A stretch of DNA of 64,000 nucleotides from Actinospineispora spinosispora DSM 44797 (GTDB taxonomy: Bacteria; Actinomycetota; Actinomycetes; Mycobacteriales; Pseudonocardiaceae), in assembly GCF_000429025.1 (NCBI RefSeq), contig NZ_KE386835.1, positions 547,634-611,633 of the forward strand, in the 5' to 3' direction. The position numbers and the translations under genes were made by a program. This document shows positions 37,117 to 45,313 of the stretch, one piece after another. The notes under the pieces are model-generated. The model worked only from the letters and a program-made list of their open reading frames with translations, ran no database searches and was not told where the DNA came from. How positions within the stretch are numbered: the stretch's first letter is position 1; every line of letters starts with the position of its first letter.

Positions 37117-37929
37117 TCAGGCGACCTTGGTGGTCGCGGTGGTCGCGGTGAGCAGGGCGGCCGTGTAGGGGTGCTTCGGGCGGGACAGGACCTGGGCGGT
37201 GGGGCCCTGCTCGACGATCTTGCCGCCGCGCAGCACCACGAGGCGGTCGCATCCGCGTCCGGCCAGCGCCGGATCGTCGGTGATGTGCAGCACCGCCATG
37301 CCGCGCCGTTCGCGCAGCTCGTCGAGCAGGTCGACCAGCTCGCAGCGCAGTGAGGCGTCCAGCATCTGGGTGGGTTCGTCGGCGAGGATCAGCTGGGGTT
37401 CGGTCACCACCGCCCTGGCGAACGCGACGCGTTGACGTTCACCGCCGGACAGTTGGTGCGGGAACCGTTCCAGGTAGTTCGCCACCGGGGTCAGTCCGAC
37501 GAGCTCCATCGCGGCGACGACCGCGCGCAGCCGCAGCCTGCGCTCGACCAGTTTGTCGATCACCAACGGCTCGGCCACGATCGCGCCGACGTGATAGTTC
37601 GGCGGCAGTGACTCGTACGGGTCCTGCAGCACCAGGTGCATCGCGCGGCGCCGACGCCGGGCCGCCGCGAGCGAGCAGTCGAGCAGGTCGCGGCCGGCGA
37701 AGACGATCCGGCCGCGTAGGGGCTCGACGAGTCCGGCGAGCGCGCGGGCCACCGTCGATTTGCCCGCGCCCGATCCGCCGACCAGGCCGACGGACTCACC
37801 CGGGAAGACGGTGAGGTCCAGCTCGTCGACCGCGGGGCGCCTGCGCAGGCCGGTGAGACCCGGGTACTGCACGGTCAGTCCCTCGACCTGCAGTAGCGGG
37901 CGCTGGGTGTTCTGCATCGACTGGCTCAT
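37117..37929 (-). CDS. Orphan ABC transporter ATPase, oligopeptide (DppF/OppF) type
   Basis: The 270-residue nucleotide-binding protein has Walker A GGSGAGKST, a Q-loop VLQDPYESLPP, signature LSGGERQRVAF and Walker B LILADEPTQMLD. The C-terminal QVLSRPKHPYTAALL segment is typical of peptide importers. Where relatives have the switch histidine (ISHDL), this protein reads LHITDDPALA, so the histidine is Asp. No permease or binding protein is encoded beside it. It may pair with a distant transporter or have lost transport activity. The GTG or ATG start region (MSQSMQNTQRP) is followed directly by the ABC core. Confidence 0.88.
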   Translation of the reverse strand: MSQSMQNTQRPLLQVEGLTVQYPGLTGLRRRPAVDELDLTVFPGESVGLVGGSGAGKSTVARALAGLVEPLRGRIVFAGRDLLDCSLAAARRRRRAMHLVLQDPYESLPPNYHVGAIVAEPLVIDKLVERRLRLRAVVAAMELVGLTPVANYLERFPHQLSGGERQRVAFARAVVTEPQLILADEPTQMLDASLRCELVDLLDELRERRGMAVLHITDDPALAGRGCDRLVVLRGGKIVEQGPTAQVLSRPKHPYTAALLTATTATTKVA

Positions 37930-38178
37930 GGCGAACAGACCTCACTGTTCTCGGGGAGCGTAGTGCGGTTCCGCGGCCGAGGGCAGAGATGACGAGCGTT
38001 CGGGTGTCGGGGTGACTCGGGGTAGTCACCGTCCGCCCCGCGCGCCGCATGCCGCACGCGAGATGTGCTGAGGTGACCGACTCGGTGTGCTGGGAATCCC
38101 GACTCGCGGGCGATAAGGACGGTCACGAAGAGTCAGTACCCGCTCACGGCTCGGTCAACACCCGATCACGGAGGGGAG

Positions 38179-38628
38179 TCAGTTCGGGAGACGAACCTGC
38201 GCGGTCGACCGACCCAGAACGGCCTTGCCGTCGAACTTCACGGTGATGTCGACCTTGCCGACCCGGCCGCCGTCCTCACCTGCTGTGACCGACTTCAGTT
38301 TCCCGGTCAGCTCGAGCAAGGCACCCTGCTCGACGTCGTCGATCCCGGCGACCACGTCGGGAACGGGGACCGGGCGGGTGAACCGCACCTGGTAGGACAG
38401 GACCGAGGACGGGTCGCCCAGCCAGTCGGTGATCAACCGGGCGCCGATCGCCATGGTGAGCATGCCGTGCGCCACCACACCGGGCAGCCCGACGCTCTCC
38501 GCGACGCGGTCGCTCCAGTGGATCGGGTTGAAGTCGCTCGACGCTCCCGCGTAGCGCACCAGGTCGGTACGGCTGAGGTGGACCTGCAGCGGCGGCAGCT
38601 CGGCGCCCTCGTCGAACGTGTCACTCAT
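38179..38628 (-). CDS. hadB: (3R)-hydroxyacyl-ACP dehydratase subunit HadB
   Basis: This is the catalytic hotdog-fold subunit of a type II fatty acid dehydratase. The R-specific hydratase motif is present in YAGASSDFNPIHWSD (catalytic Asp/His pair), followed by GVVAHGMLTMAIGARL. The product has 149 residues from the ATG at 38628, which overlaps the hadA stop as ATGA. It follows rpmG-hadA as in mycobacteria, but no hadC follows. Confidence 0.92.
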   Translation of the reverse strand: MSDTFDEGAELPPLQVHLSRTDLVRYAGASSDFNPIHWSDRVAESVGLPGVVAHGMLTMAIGARLITDWLGDPSSVLSYQVRFTRPVPVPDVVAGIDDVEQGALLELTGKLKSVTAGEDGGRVGKVDITVKFDGKAVLGRSTAQVRLPN

Positions 38629-39068
38629 GATTCGGCCTGACTCAACAGCAGGGCCTCGGTCTCGCACACCGGCTGGCCGTCGGATGCGACCACGACACAG
38701 CGCAGGGTGAGCATGTGTGTGCCGGCCCGGGTGTTCAGGCTCTGGACGTGCACCGTGGTCACGAGCTCGTCGCCGGCGTGGATCGGGCGGCTGAAGCTGA
38801 TCTTCTGGTCACCGTGGACGGTGCCCTCGAAGCGCCAGCCGAAATCCGGGTCCCTCAGCAGGACCTCGATCCGGGGCATGGTGAACACGACGGGGAAGGT
38901 GGGCGGCGCCACCAGATCCGGATGGCCTGCCGCTCGCGCGGCGGCGACGTCGTGACACAGCGGGCTGCTCTCGCCGACCGCCGTGGCGAACTCGCGAATC
39001 TTCTCCCGCCCCACCTGGTACTGCGGTGAGGACGGGAGAGCGCGACCTACGAAGGACTCGTCGAGCAC
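38625..39068 (-). CDS. hadA: (3R)-hydroxyacyl-ACP dehydratase subunit HadA
   Basis: This 147-residue MaoC/FAS1-like hotdog protein forms a heterodimer with HadB and shapes the acyl-binding channel. It begins MLDESFVGRALPSSPQYQVG and contains FPVVFTMPRIEVLL and GDQKISFSRPIHAGDELVTT, typical of the non-catalytic partner. The GTG start lies five bases after the rpmG stop, so rpmG-hadA-hadB is one unit. Confidence 0.92.
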   Translation of the reverse strand: MLDESFVGRALPSSPQYQVGREKIREFATAVGESSPLCHDVAAARAAGHPDLVAPPTFPVVFTMPRIEVLLRDPDFGWRFEGTVHGDQKISFSRPIHAGDELVTTVHVQSLNTRAGTHMLTLRCVVVASDGQPVCETEALLLSQAES

Positions 39069-39073
39069 CCGCG

Positions 39074-39238
39074 TCAGCGGGTCTCGCGGTGAGCCTGGTG
39101 AGCGTTACAGTTCGGGCAGTACTTCTTGACACTCAAGCGATCCGGGTCGTTACGCCGGTTCTTCTTGGTGATGTAGTTACGGTGCTTGCACACCTCGCAC
39201 GCCATGGTGATCTTCGGACGGACGTCGGTGGCGGCCAC
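39074..39238 (-). CDS. rpmG: 50S ribosomal protein L33, zinc-binding form
   Basis: L33 is a small protein of the large subunit. The 54-residue product starts at GTG (39238) after AGGAG with VAATDVRPKITMACEVC and ends RETR. The CEVC and CPNC pairs mark the C+ zinc form; a zinc-free paralogue is not seen in the window. It precedes hadA. Confidence 0.95.
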   Translation of the reverse strand: MAATDVRPKITMACEVCKHRNYITKKNRRNDPDRLSVKKYCPNCNAHQAHRETR

Positions 39239-39271
39239 TGCAATCTCCTGCTGCTCGGTAAGTCGGTTGGC

Positions 39272-39347
39272 TGGTAGCGGTGGCCGGACTTGAACCGGCG
39301 ACACAGCGATTATGAGCCGCTTGCTCTACCGACTGAGCTACACCGCT
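39272..39347 (-). tRNA. metT: tRNA with CAT anticodon, probably elongator tRNA-Met
   Basis: Acceptor AGCGGTG pairs with CACCGCT, the T-arm is GCCGGTTCAAGTCCGGC, and the anticodon loop reads CTCATAA (CAT). The terminal CCA is encoded. The A1-T72 pair argues against initiator tRNA. A CAT tRNA modified to read isoleucine ATA cannot be excluded from sequence alone, though the neighbourhood (thrT-metT-rpmG) matches mycobacteria. Confidence 0.93.
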
Positions 39348-39366
39348 ATGCACCCATTGGGTGTCG

Positions 39367-39439
39367 AGCCCCTTTACGGAATCGAACCGTAGACCTTCTC
39401 CTTACCATGGAGACGCTCTGCCGACTGAGCTAAAGGGGC
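39367..39439 (-). tRNA. thrT: tRNA-Thr (GGT anticodon)
   Basis: Acceptor GCCCCTT pairs with AAGGGGC, the T-arm is TACGGTTCGATTCCGTA, and the anticodon loop ATGGTAA carries GGT. CCA is not encoded. It is 19 bases upstream of tRNA-Met on the same strand. Confidence 0.95.
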
Positions 39440-39577
39440 GAGTCGACCGCAGGGAGTAGCTCCCGGCGACGTGGACAACTCTACACGCGGCGTCAGGGGC
39501 CACGAAATCGGACCCCGGCTTCTGTGTGGACATTCGCCGTTCACCCTGCGTACACCGCGTGAGGTCATATTCCAGCC

Positions 39578-41377
39578 ATGACGCGACCGCTCAACCCACC
39601 CGGCGAAACCCCCGGAGTCGGCGTACCGCCCCGGCTCGCCGCACACATGACCGTCGCCGAGCAGCACGACTGGCTGCGCGGTTTCCTCGCCGCCCGACCG
39701 GTGAGCAGGCGCAGCGCGCTGCGCGGCGCCGCCGGGATCGGCCTGGCCGGCGGGCTCGCCTCGGTTCTCGCCGCGTGCGGTTCGCCGACCAGCGGCGGCG
39801 GCACCGGCGGCGCCACCCCGCTCGGGGTCACCGGGCGGCACCTGTCGTTCGGTACCGACCCGACCAGCCAGATGGCCGTCGGCGCGGAGCTGACCGCGAA
39901 ACCCGCCGGCAAGGTGCTGCTGGACCTCGGCATCGACACCCAGTACGGGACCACCATCGAGGCTGAGGTCCGCGAGCTGGTCAGCCAGGTCCCGCAGGCC
40001 GACGGCTCGATCAGGGCGGCCGACCAGTTCTTCGTGCACGGACTCGCCGAACAGCTGCGGCCCGGCCAGAGCTACCACTACCGGTTCCGTCTGCCCGGCG
40101 GCGGGACCAGCCAGGACGCGGTGTTCAGCACCGCGCCGACCGCGCGTGTGCCGTTCACCTTCACCGCGTTCGGCGACCAGGGCGTCAACGCCGCACCGGC
40201 CAACAGCTCGATCATCACCAAGGACTTCACCGACGACTACTACAAGCAGGGTGACGACCGCCGCACCCCGGCTCCGGCGTCGTCGCTCGTCGAGCTGATC
40301 GCCCGGCGGCACCCCGCCTTCCACCTGCTCGCGGGTGACATCTGTTACGCCGACCCGAGCGGTGACGGCGAGCCGGTCAAGAACGCGGCGCCGGCGAAGG
40401 AGGAGAAGGGCTTCGACAACTTCGACCCGCACACCTGGACCGCGTACTTCGCCAGCATCGAGGCCAGCGCCGCGACCACGCCGTGGATGTTCGCCACCGG
40501 CAACCACGACATGGAGGCGCTCTACGACGACAACAAGGCACCCGGTGGCGCGACACACGGCTACGGCGGGCACGCGGCGCGACTCGACCTACCGCGCAAC
40601 GGCCCCAGCAAGTGCCCGTCGGTGTACACGTTCAAGTACTCGAACGTCGGGGTGATCAGCGTCGACGCGAACGACCTGTCCACCGAGATCGCCACCAACG
40701 CCGGCTACAGCGGCGGGGCGCAGGCGAGCTGGGTCCGCCAGACCCTCGCCGCGCTGCGCGCCGACCCGGCCGTCGACTTCATCGTCGCGTTCTTCCACCA
40801 CTGCGCCTACGCCACGAGCGCCTCACACGCCTCCGACGGCGGTGTGCGCTCGACGCTGACGCCGATGTTCGACGAGTTCGGCGTCGATCTCGTGGTGCAG
40901 GGGCACAACCACCAGTACGAGCGCACCAACCCGATCAAGGGCGGCCGCACCGGCGTGCAGGCCCCCGACGGTGCGACCGTGCATCCGGAGACCGACGGCA
41001 CGACCTACATCTGCGTCGGCTCCGGCGGCCGCCCCCGCTACACCTGGCAGCCCGGCGAGACGGACCGCTACCGGGGCAACACCGGTCCGGACAGCGGCAC
41101 GCAGGTGACCAGCTTCCTGAACGTCGCCGACGGCGGGAAGACCCCGGAGACGGTCGACTGGTCGCAGGCCCGCTACCTGGACTACGCGGTGCTCTCGGTG
41201 GACGTGACACCCGGCGCGCCCGGCGCGGACTCGACGATGACGGTCCGCGCGATCGCCGACACGGGCCAGGAGATCGACGCGGTCACCTTGGTCCGCAAGG
41301 CATCGGGCACCGCCCCGAAACCCACAGCCTCAGGTTCCTGGACCCGCACCCCCACCGGCCTCTCCATCCCCGCCTGA
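39578..41377 (+). CDS. Purple-acid-phosphatase-type metallophosphoesterase lipoprotein, Tat-exported
   Basis: This secreted dinuclear metal phosphatase probably scavenges phosphate from organic esters. A twin-arginine signal (R44-R45 in PVSRRSALRG) is followed by a hydrophobic stretch and a lipobox ending at C67 (LAACGS). A fibronectin-like N-domain precedes metal motifs FGDQG (199), GDICYAD (253), TGNHD (307), FFHH (405) and GHNHQYER (442), the order of purple acid phosphatases. The ATG has GAGGTC about 12 bases upstream. It is monocistronic with a perfect hairpin after it. Confidence 0.88.
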   Translation: MTRPLNPPGETPGVGVPPRLAAHMTVAEQHDWLRGFLAARPVSRRSALRGAAGIGLAGGLASVLAACGSPTSGGGTGGATPLGVTGRHLSFGTDPTSQMAVGAELTAKPAGKVLLDLGIDTQYGTTIEAEVRELVSQVPQADGSIRAADQFFVHGLAEQLRPGQSYHYRFRLPGGGTSQDAVFSTAPTARVPFTFTAFGDQGVNAAPANSSIITKDFTDDYYKQGDDRRTPAPASSLVELIARRHPAFHLLAGDICYADPSGDGEPVKNAAPAKEEKGFDNFDPHTWTAYFASIEASAATTPWMFATGNHDMEALYDDNKAPGGATHGYGGHAARLDLPRNGPSKCPSVYTFKYSNVGVISVDANDLSTEIATNAGYSGGAQASWVRQTLAALRADPAVDFIVAFFHHCAYATSASHASDGGVRSTLTPMFDEFGVDLVVQGHNHQYERTNPIKGGRTGVQAPDGATVHPETDGTTYICVGSGGRPRYTWQPGETDRYRGNTGPDSGTQVTSFLNVADGGKTPETVDWSQARYLDYAVLSVDVTPGAPGADSTMTVRAIADTGQEIDAVTLVRKASGTAPKPTASGSWTRTPTGLSIPA

Positions 41378-41391
41378 CCCCGTCCACCCCG

Positions 41392-41444
41392 GGCACGAAT
41401 GTGGCTTTAGGGACGTCGAACGTCCCTAAAGCCACATTCGTGCC
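41392..41444 (+). terminator. GGCACGAATGTGG hairpin, perfect copy
   Basis: Two perfectly complementary 24-base arms (41392-41415 and 41421-41444) starting GGCACGAATGTGGCTTTAGG surround the loop TCGAA, 15 bases after the phosphatase stop. A decayed relative is at 3620-3672. It is probably a terminator derived from a dispersed repeat. Confidence 0.75.
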
Positions 41445-41533
41445 GCTTCGGCTGGCGGGTAAGGGGGTGTTCGCGGCGCTGGTGACGTGGTCGGCCGATG
41501 TGGGCGGGGTGGCCTTACGCCGAGTGTGGTGGG

Positions 41534-41719
41534 GTGGACATCGGACAGGTGCGGGTCGAGTGGGAGTACCGGCGGGACCGGTACGTCGCCGAGGCCGAGG
41601 CGTTCCGGCTGGGCAGGCTCGTGCGGCGCGGCCGAGCCCAGCGGAAGGCCCAGCGGAAGACAGAGCGGCGGGAGGCCGGAAAGTCCGGTGCCGCGAGGGG
41701 GCGTGCTGTGCAAGCATGA
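41534..41719 (+). CDS. Possible small basic protein upstream of the LuxR gene
   Basis: An open frame of 61 codons from GTG (41534) encodes DIGQVRVEWEYRRDRYVAEA, then a heptad-like, strongly basic Arg/Lys/Gln helix ending RGRAVQA. GGTGGGG precedes the start. It ends four bases before the LuxR start, which suggests coupling. No family is recognised. Codon pattern and amphipathic helix favour a real gene, but the evidence is limited. Confidence 0.4.
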   Translation: MDIGQVRVEWEYRRDRYVAEAEAFRLGRLVRRGRAQRKAQRKTERREAGKSGAARGRAVQA

Positions 41720-41723
41720 TCCG

Positions 41724-44654
41724 GTGCCTCGGCTGGGAACCGGGATCGCGCTGGTCGGGCGGCGGCGTGAGCTCGATGTGTTGGTCGCCGCGCTGGAGCA
41801 CGGCGCCCTCGGCCGGGCCGGCGGGGTGCTGCTGTCCGGTGATGCCGGGGTCGGCAAGTCGCGGCTGATCGTCGAGCTGGCGCGGCGGGCGTCCACCGAC
41901 GGCTGGCGGGTGCTGACCGGGCGTTGCCTGGACACCGCCGAGGCTGCGCTGCCGTACCTGCCGTTCGCCGAGGCCGTCGGGCCGCTCTCCGAGGACGCCG
42001 ACCTGCTCGCCGCGCACCCGACGCTGGCGCGGCTGCTGCCCGGGACCGTCGACCGAGGCGAGGTACGGCTGGACCGCCCGGACGTCGGGCAGCTGCAGCT
42101 CTTCGACGCCGTGCTGTCCGCGTTGACCACGCTCGCCACCCGAGGGCCGGTCCTGCTGATCGTCGAGGACCTGCACTGGGCCGACCGTTCGAGCCGCGAC
42201 CTGCTCACCTTCCTGCTCGCCCGGCTCGGTGGCCAGCGGCTGGTGGTGCTGGCCAGCTACCGCGCCGACGAGCTGAACCGCAGGCATCCGCTGCGCCAGG
42301 TACTCGCCGAGCTGGTGCGGCTGCCCTCGGTGGACCGGCTGGAGCTGACACCCTTCGGCGCCGCCGACGCCGAGCGCTTCGTCCGAGCGCTCGCCGACGA
42401 CGGACTGGACGACACCGCCGCCCGGTCGATCGCGCGGCGCAGCGAGGGCAACGCGTTCTTCGCCGAAGAGCTCGTCTCCGCGGACACCGACGGGATGCCG
42501 GGCCGGCTCGCGGAGGTCCTGCTCGCCCGCGTCGAGACACTTGACCAGGCCACCCAGCAGGTGTTGCGGCTCGCCTCGGTCGCCGGCCGGCGGTTTCGAC
42601 ACGACCGGCTGGCCGCCGCCTCGGCCGGGACGTCGCCGGAGGACCTGGACGCCGCACTGCGCGCGGCGGCCTCGGCTCACGTGCTGCTTCCCGACGGCAC
42701 TCGCGGGTACCAGTTCCGGCACGCGCTGCTGCGCGAGGCGCTCTACGCCGACCTGCTGCCGGGTGAACGGACCCGGCTGCACGCCGCGTTCGCCACCGCG
42801 CTCACCGACGAGCCGGACCGGGGCAGCGCCGCGGAGCTGGCACATCACGCGATGGAGAGCCACGACCTGCCGCTCGCGCTCGCCTCCTCGGTCAGGGCGG
42901 CCAGGGAAGCCGACCAGCTCGACGCCTCGGCCGAGATCCTGCTGCACGCCGAGCGTGCGCTGCAGCTGTGGGCCGCGGTGCCCGATCCCCGGTCGGTCGC
43001 CGGCGAGGACCCGCTCGAGCTGATGCGGCTCGCGGTGTGGTCCGCCGACGCGCTGGGTGAGCCGGACCGCGCGATCCGGCACTGCCGTGCCGCGATCGAG
43101 CTGGCCGACTCGGTCGGCGACACCGGGCACGGCGCGAGCTTCCGCCGCCGCTACGGGCAGTACCTGCTCGCCCTGCCAGGCCGCGAGCTGGAAGCGCTCG
43201 CCGCCGCCGAGGAGGCGTTCGACCTGCTCGCCGACGAACCCGCCTCGCCGGAGAAGGCGTGGGCGCTCGCCGGGCTGGCCAGGGTGAGCTGCCGGCTGGA
43301 CCGGTACGCCGAGGCCACCGAGCAGGCCTACCGGGCGATCGAGCTGGCAAGTGAGTCCGAACGCGGCCCGGCCGCGCTGGCCGCCGAGGCCGACGCGCTC
43401 ACCACCGCGGCGGTGTCCGAGGAGATGCTCGGCCGGGTCGACAGCGCACGCGAACGGCTGGACAGGGCGATCGCGCTCGCGGCGGAAGCGGACGCACTCG
43501 GTGTCGAGCTGCGCGCCCGGTTCAACGCGGGCATGTCGCGCCACGACGCCGGTGAGCTGCTCGACGCGATGCCGGTGTTCGACGCCGGGGTGGCGCGCGC
43601 CGAGCGCACGGGGATGACCTGGTCGAGCTACGGCCTCGAACTGCGCGTCATGCAGGCACTGACCCGCTACATCCTCGGCGACTGGGACGGCGCCGCCTCG
43701 ATCACCGAGGGTTCGGTGTCCGCGCACGTCGCCACCAGGGTGTCCTCGGTCGAGCTGTTCGTCGAGGTCGGGCGGGGGCAGTTCGAGGCGGCCGACGCGC
43801 GGATCGCGGCACTGCCGCTCGGTCAGGGAACCGACGAGCAGGTGGTGCGGTTCGTCGCGATGTGCGGCGCGGAGATGGAACTGTGGCGAGGCGCCCCGGA
43901 CCGCGCGGCGGCACACGTCCGGACCGCGCTGGAGGACCAGCGCAGGCTCTACGGCGTCACACCGGCTCAACTGTCGCTGTGTGCGCTCGGTGTGAGCGCC
44001 CAGTCCGAGCTGGCCCGCCTCGCCCGACTGCGCAGGGACGACACCGCGCTGCGCGAGGCGATCACGCTGGGCACGCAGCTCGCCGAGCTCGCCACCACAG
44101 CCGCCGAGCAGGCCCAACCGCGCACCGGCACGCTCGGCCCGGAGGGACGCGCCTGGCTGCTGCGGGTGGACGCCGAATCCCGGTCGCTCATCGGCGACCC
44201 CGACCCGGGCCGGTGGGCCGACACCGCCGTCGCGTTCGACGCCTACGGCGAGGTCTACCAGGCCGCGATGGCGCGCTGGCGGCACGGCGAGGCCCTGCTG
44301 GCGACACAGCGGTCCCTCGACTCCGCCGAACCGCTGCGCCAGGCACTCGCGGTGGCCGAGCGCCTCGGGGCGACACCACTCGCCGAGGCCGTGCGAGCGA
44401 CCGCGAGCAGGGGCCGCGTCCGCCTCGGCGCCGAACCGCTCCCCGTGCCGCCCTCCGGCCCCACGCTGACACCTCGCGAGCGGTCGGTGCTGGAGCTGGT
44501 GGCGGCCGGCCGGACCAACCGGCAGATCGGCACGGAGCTGTACATCAGCGAGAAGACCGTGAGCGTGCACCTGAGCAGGGTCATGTCGAAGCTGGCCGTG
44601 TCGAGCCGAACCGAGGCGGTGAGCGCCGCCTACCGGCTGAGCTGGCTGTATTGA
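41724..44654 (+). CDS. Large ATP-binding LuxR-family (LAL) regulator
   Basis: The 976-residue protein has an N-terminal AAA/STAND ATPase domain (LVGRRRELDVLVAAL, Walker A GDAGVGKS at 39-46, Walker B LLIVEDLHWADRSSRDLL), a long TPR-like helical middle rich in Ala and Glu, and a C-terminal LuxR HTH (LTPRERSVLELVAAGRTNRQ onward, last 65 residues). LAL proteins activate secondary-metabolite or catabolic genes on sensing ligands or sugars. I chose the GTG at 41724 because the ATPase domain begins directly after it; a reading from 41487 adds low-quality sequence. Its targets may include the P450-ligase unit downstream. Confidence 0.88.
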   Translation: MPRLGTGIALVGRRRELDVLVAALEHGALGRAGGVLLSGDAGVGKSRLIVELARRASTDGWRVLTGRCLDTAEAALPYLPFAEAVGPLSEDADLLAAHPTLARLLPGTVDRGEVRLDRPDVGQLQLFDAVLSALTTLATRGPVLLIVEDLHWADRSSRDLLTFLLARLGGQRLVVLASYRADELNRRHPLRQVLAELVRLPSVDRLELTPFGAADAERFVRALADDGLDDTAARSIARRSEGNAFFAEELVSADTDGMPGRLAEVLLARVETLDQATQQVLRLASVAGRRFRHDRLAAASAGTSPEDLDAALRAAASAHVLLPDGTRGYQFRHALLREALYADLLPGERTRLHAAFATALTDEPDRGSAAELAHHAMESHDLPLALASSVRAAREADQLDASAEILLHAERALQLWAAVPDPRSVAGEDPLELMRLAVWSADALGEPDRAIRHCRAAIELADSVGDTGHGASFRRRYGQYLLALPGRELEALAAAEEAFDLLADEPASPEKAWALAGLARVSCRLDRYAEATEQAYRAIELASESERGPAALAAEADALTTAAVSEEMLGRVDSARERLDRAIALAAEADALGVELRARFNAGMSRHDAGELLDAMPVFDAGVARAERTGMTWSSYGLELRVMQALTRYILGDWDGAASITEGSVSAHVATRVSSVELFVEVGRGQFEAADARIAALPLGQGTDEQVVRFVAMCGAEMELWRGAPDRAAAHVRTALEDQRRLYGVTPAQLSLCALGVSAQSELARLARLRRDDTALREAITLGTQLAELATTAAEQAQPRTGTLGPEGRAWLLRVDAESRSLIGDPDPGRWADTAVAFDAYGEVYQAAMARWRHGEALLATQRSLDSAEPLRQALAVAERLGATPLAEAVRATASRGRVRLGAEPLPVPPSGPTLTPRERSVLELVAAGRTNRQIGTELYISEKTVSVHLSRVMSKLAVSSRTEAVSAAYRLSWLY

Positions 44655-44658
44655 TTGG

Positions 44659-45280
44659 GCCTGTTTCGCGCGCGGTATTTTTCTGTGACCACCCCGGCTC
44701 GCTTACGCTCGCTGGGGTACTCCCAGAAAAAAAGGCTCGAGGACTCGCCCGGGCGCGCGCTTGGGGGAACCCCGAGAGCCGCCCTGGCAGCTGGGCGGGT
44801 TGTTGCGGACATTCACTGCCCGGCCTTCGCCGGAACTCCTTCGGAGACTCGCGGAGCCGGCTTCACAGACGCATGTACACCCGCAGCCGAAAAAGCCGTG
44901 AGTGTTTTGGGTTGCCCTGGCAACCCAAAACACTCACGGGTCCTTGTGTGCCCGAGGGTGTGCGTCGTGGGGTGCGCATGGCGCCTGGAGCGCCCTCAGC
45001 TTGCACCGGGAGTGTGGTGGGGCACGGTGCATAGGTGGCCCCGCAGAGGCGCCCGGAGGGGTTCCGCCGAAGGCGGGTAGTACATGAGGGGCGGCTCCCA
45101 AGCCGGGGCACCAAGCGCGCGCGTCGCCGAAGGCGACATTTTTCCGAGTGGGCCCCTCAGCCCGAAGGGTTGAGGGGCCCGCGAGGAAAAAGCCCAGGCA
45201 GCGAGCCGTTAGGCGAGCCGCCTGGATCGTTCCCGGTCGGCCCGGAGGGCCTTCCGGGAACGATGGCGCGCGAAACAGGC
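44659..45280. repeat. 622 bp non-coding element with 15 bp terminal inverted repeats
   Basis: GCCTGTTTCGCGCGC at 44659-44673 is matched exactly by its complement at 45266-45280. Inside, both halves carry GCGCGCGCTTGG...GCCGCCC in opposite orientation, so the arms are broadly but imperfectly inverted. The centre holds the CGTGAGTG hairpin 44896-44939. Near the right end are two further hairpins, GGGCCCCTCA/TTGAGGGGCCC (45154-45183) and ATCGTTCCCGG/CCGGGAACGAT (45228-45264). No transposase is present. It fills almost the entire gap between the LuxR gene and the P450. Confidence 0.75.
44896..44939. repeat. CGTGAGTG palindrome, simple copy inside the 622 bp element
   Basis: CCGTGAGTGTTTTGGGTTGC pairs with its complement around a CTGG-centred loop. 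It is nearly the same as 34704-34749: the stem base GGGCTGC there is GGGTTGC here, with the matching change on the other arm. Confidence 0.85.
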
Positions 45281-45313
45281 AGAAACGTACGCCGTACGGC
45301 AGAGTGTTCAAGC

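Noticed and set aside
44659..45280. Insertion sequence with transposase
   Set aside because: Terminal inverted repeats exist, but no frame inside encodes a DDE, HUH or serine transposase; treated as a non-autonomous element.
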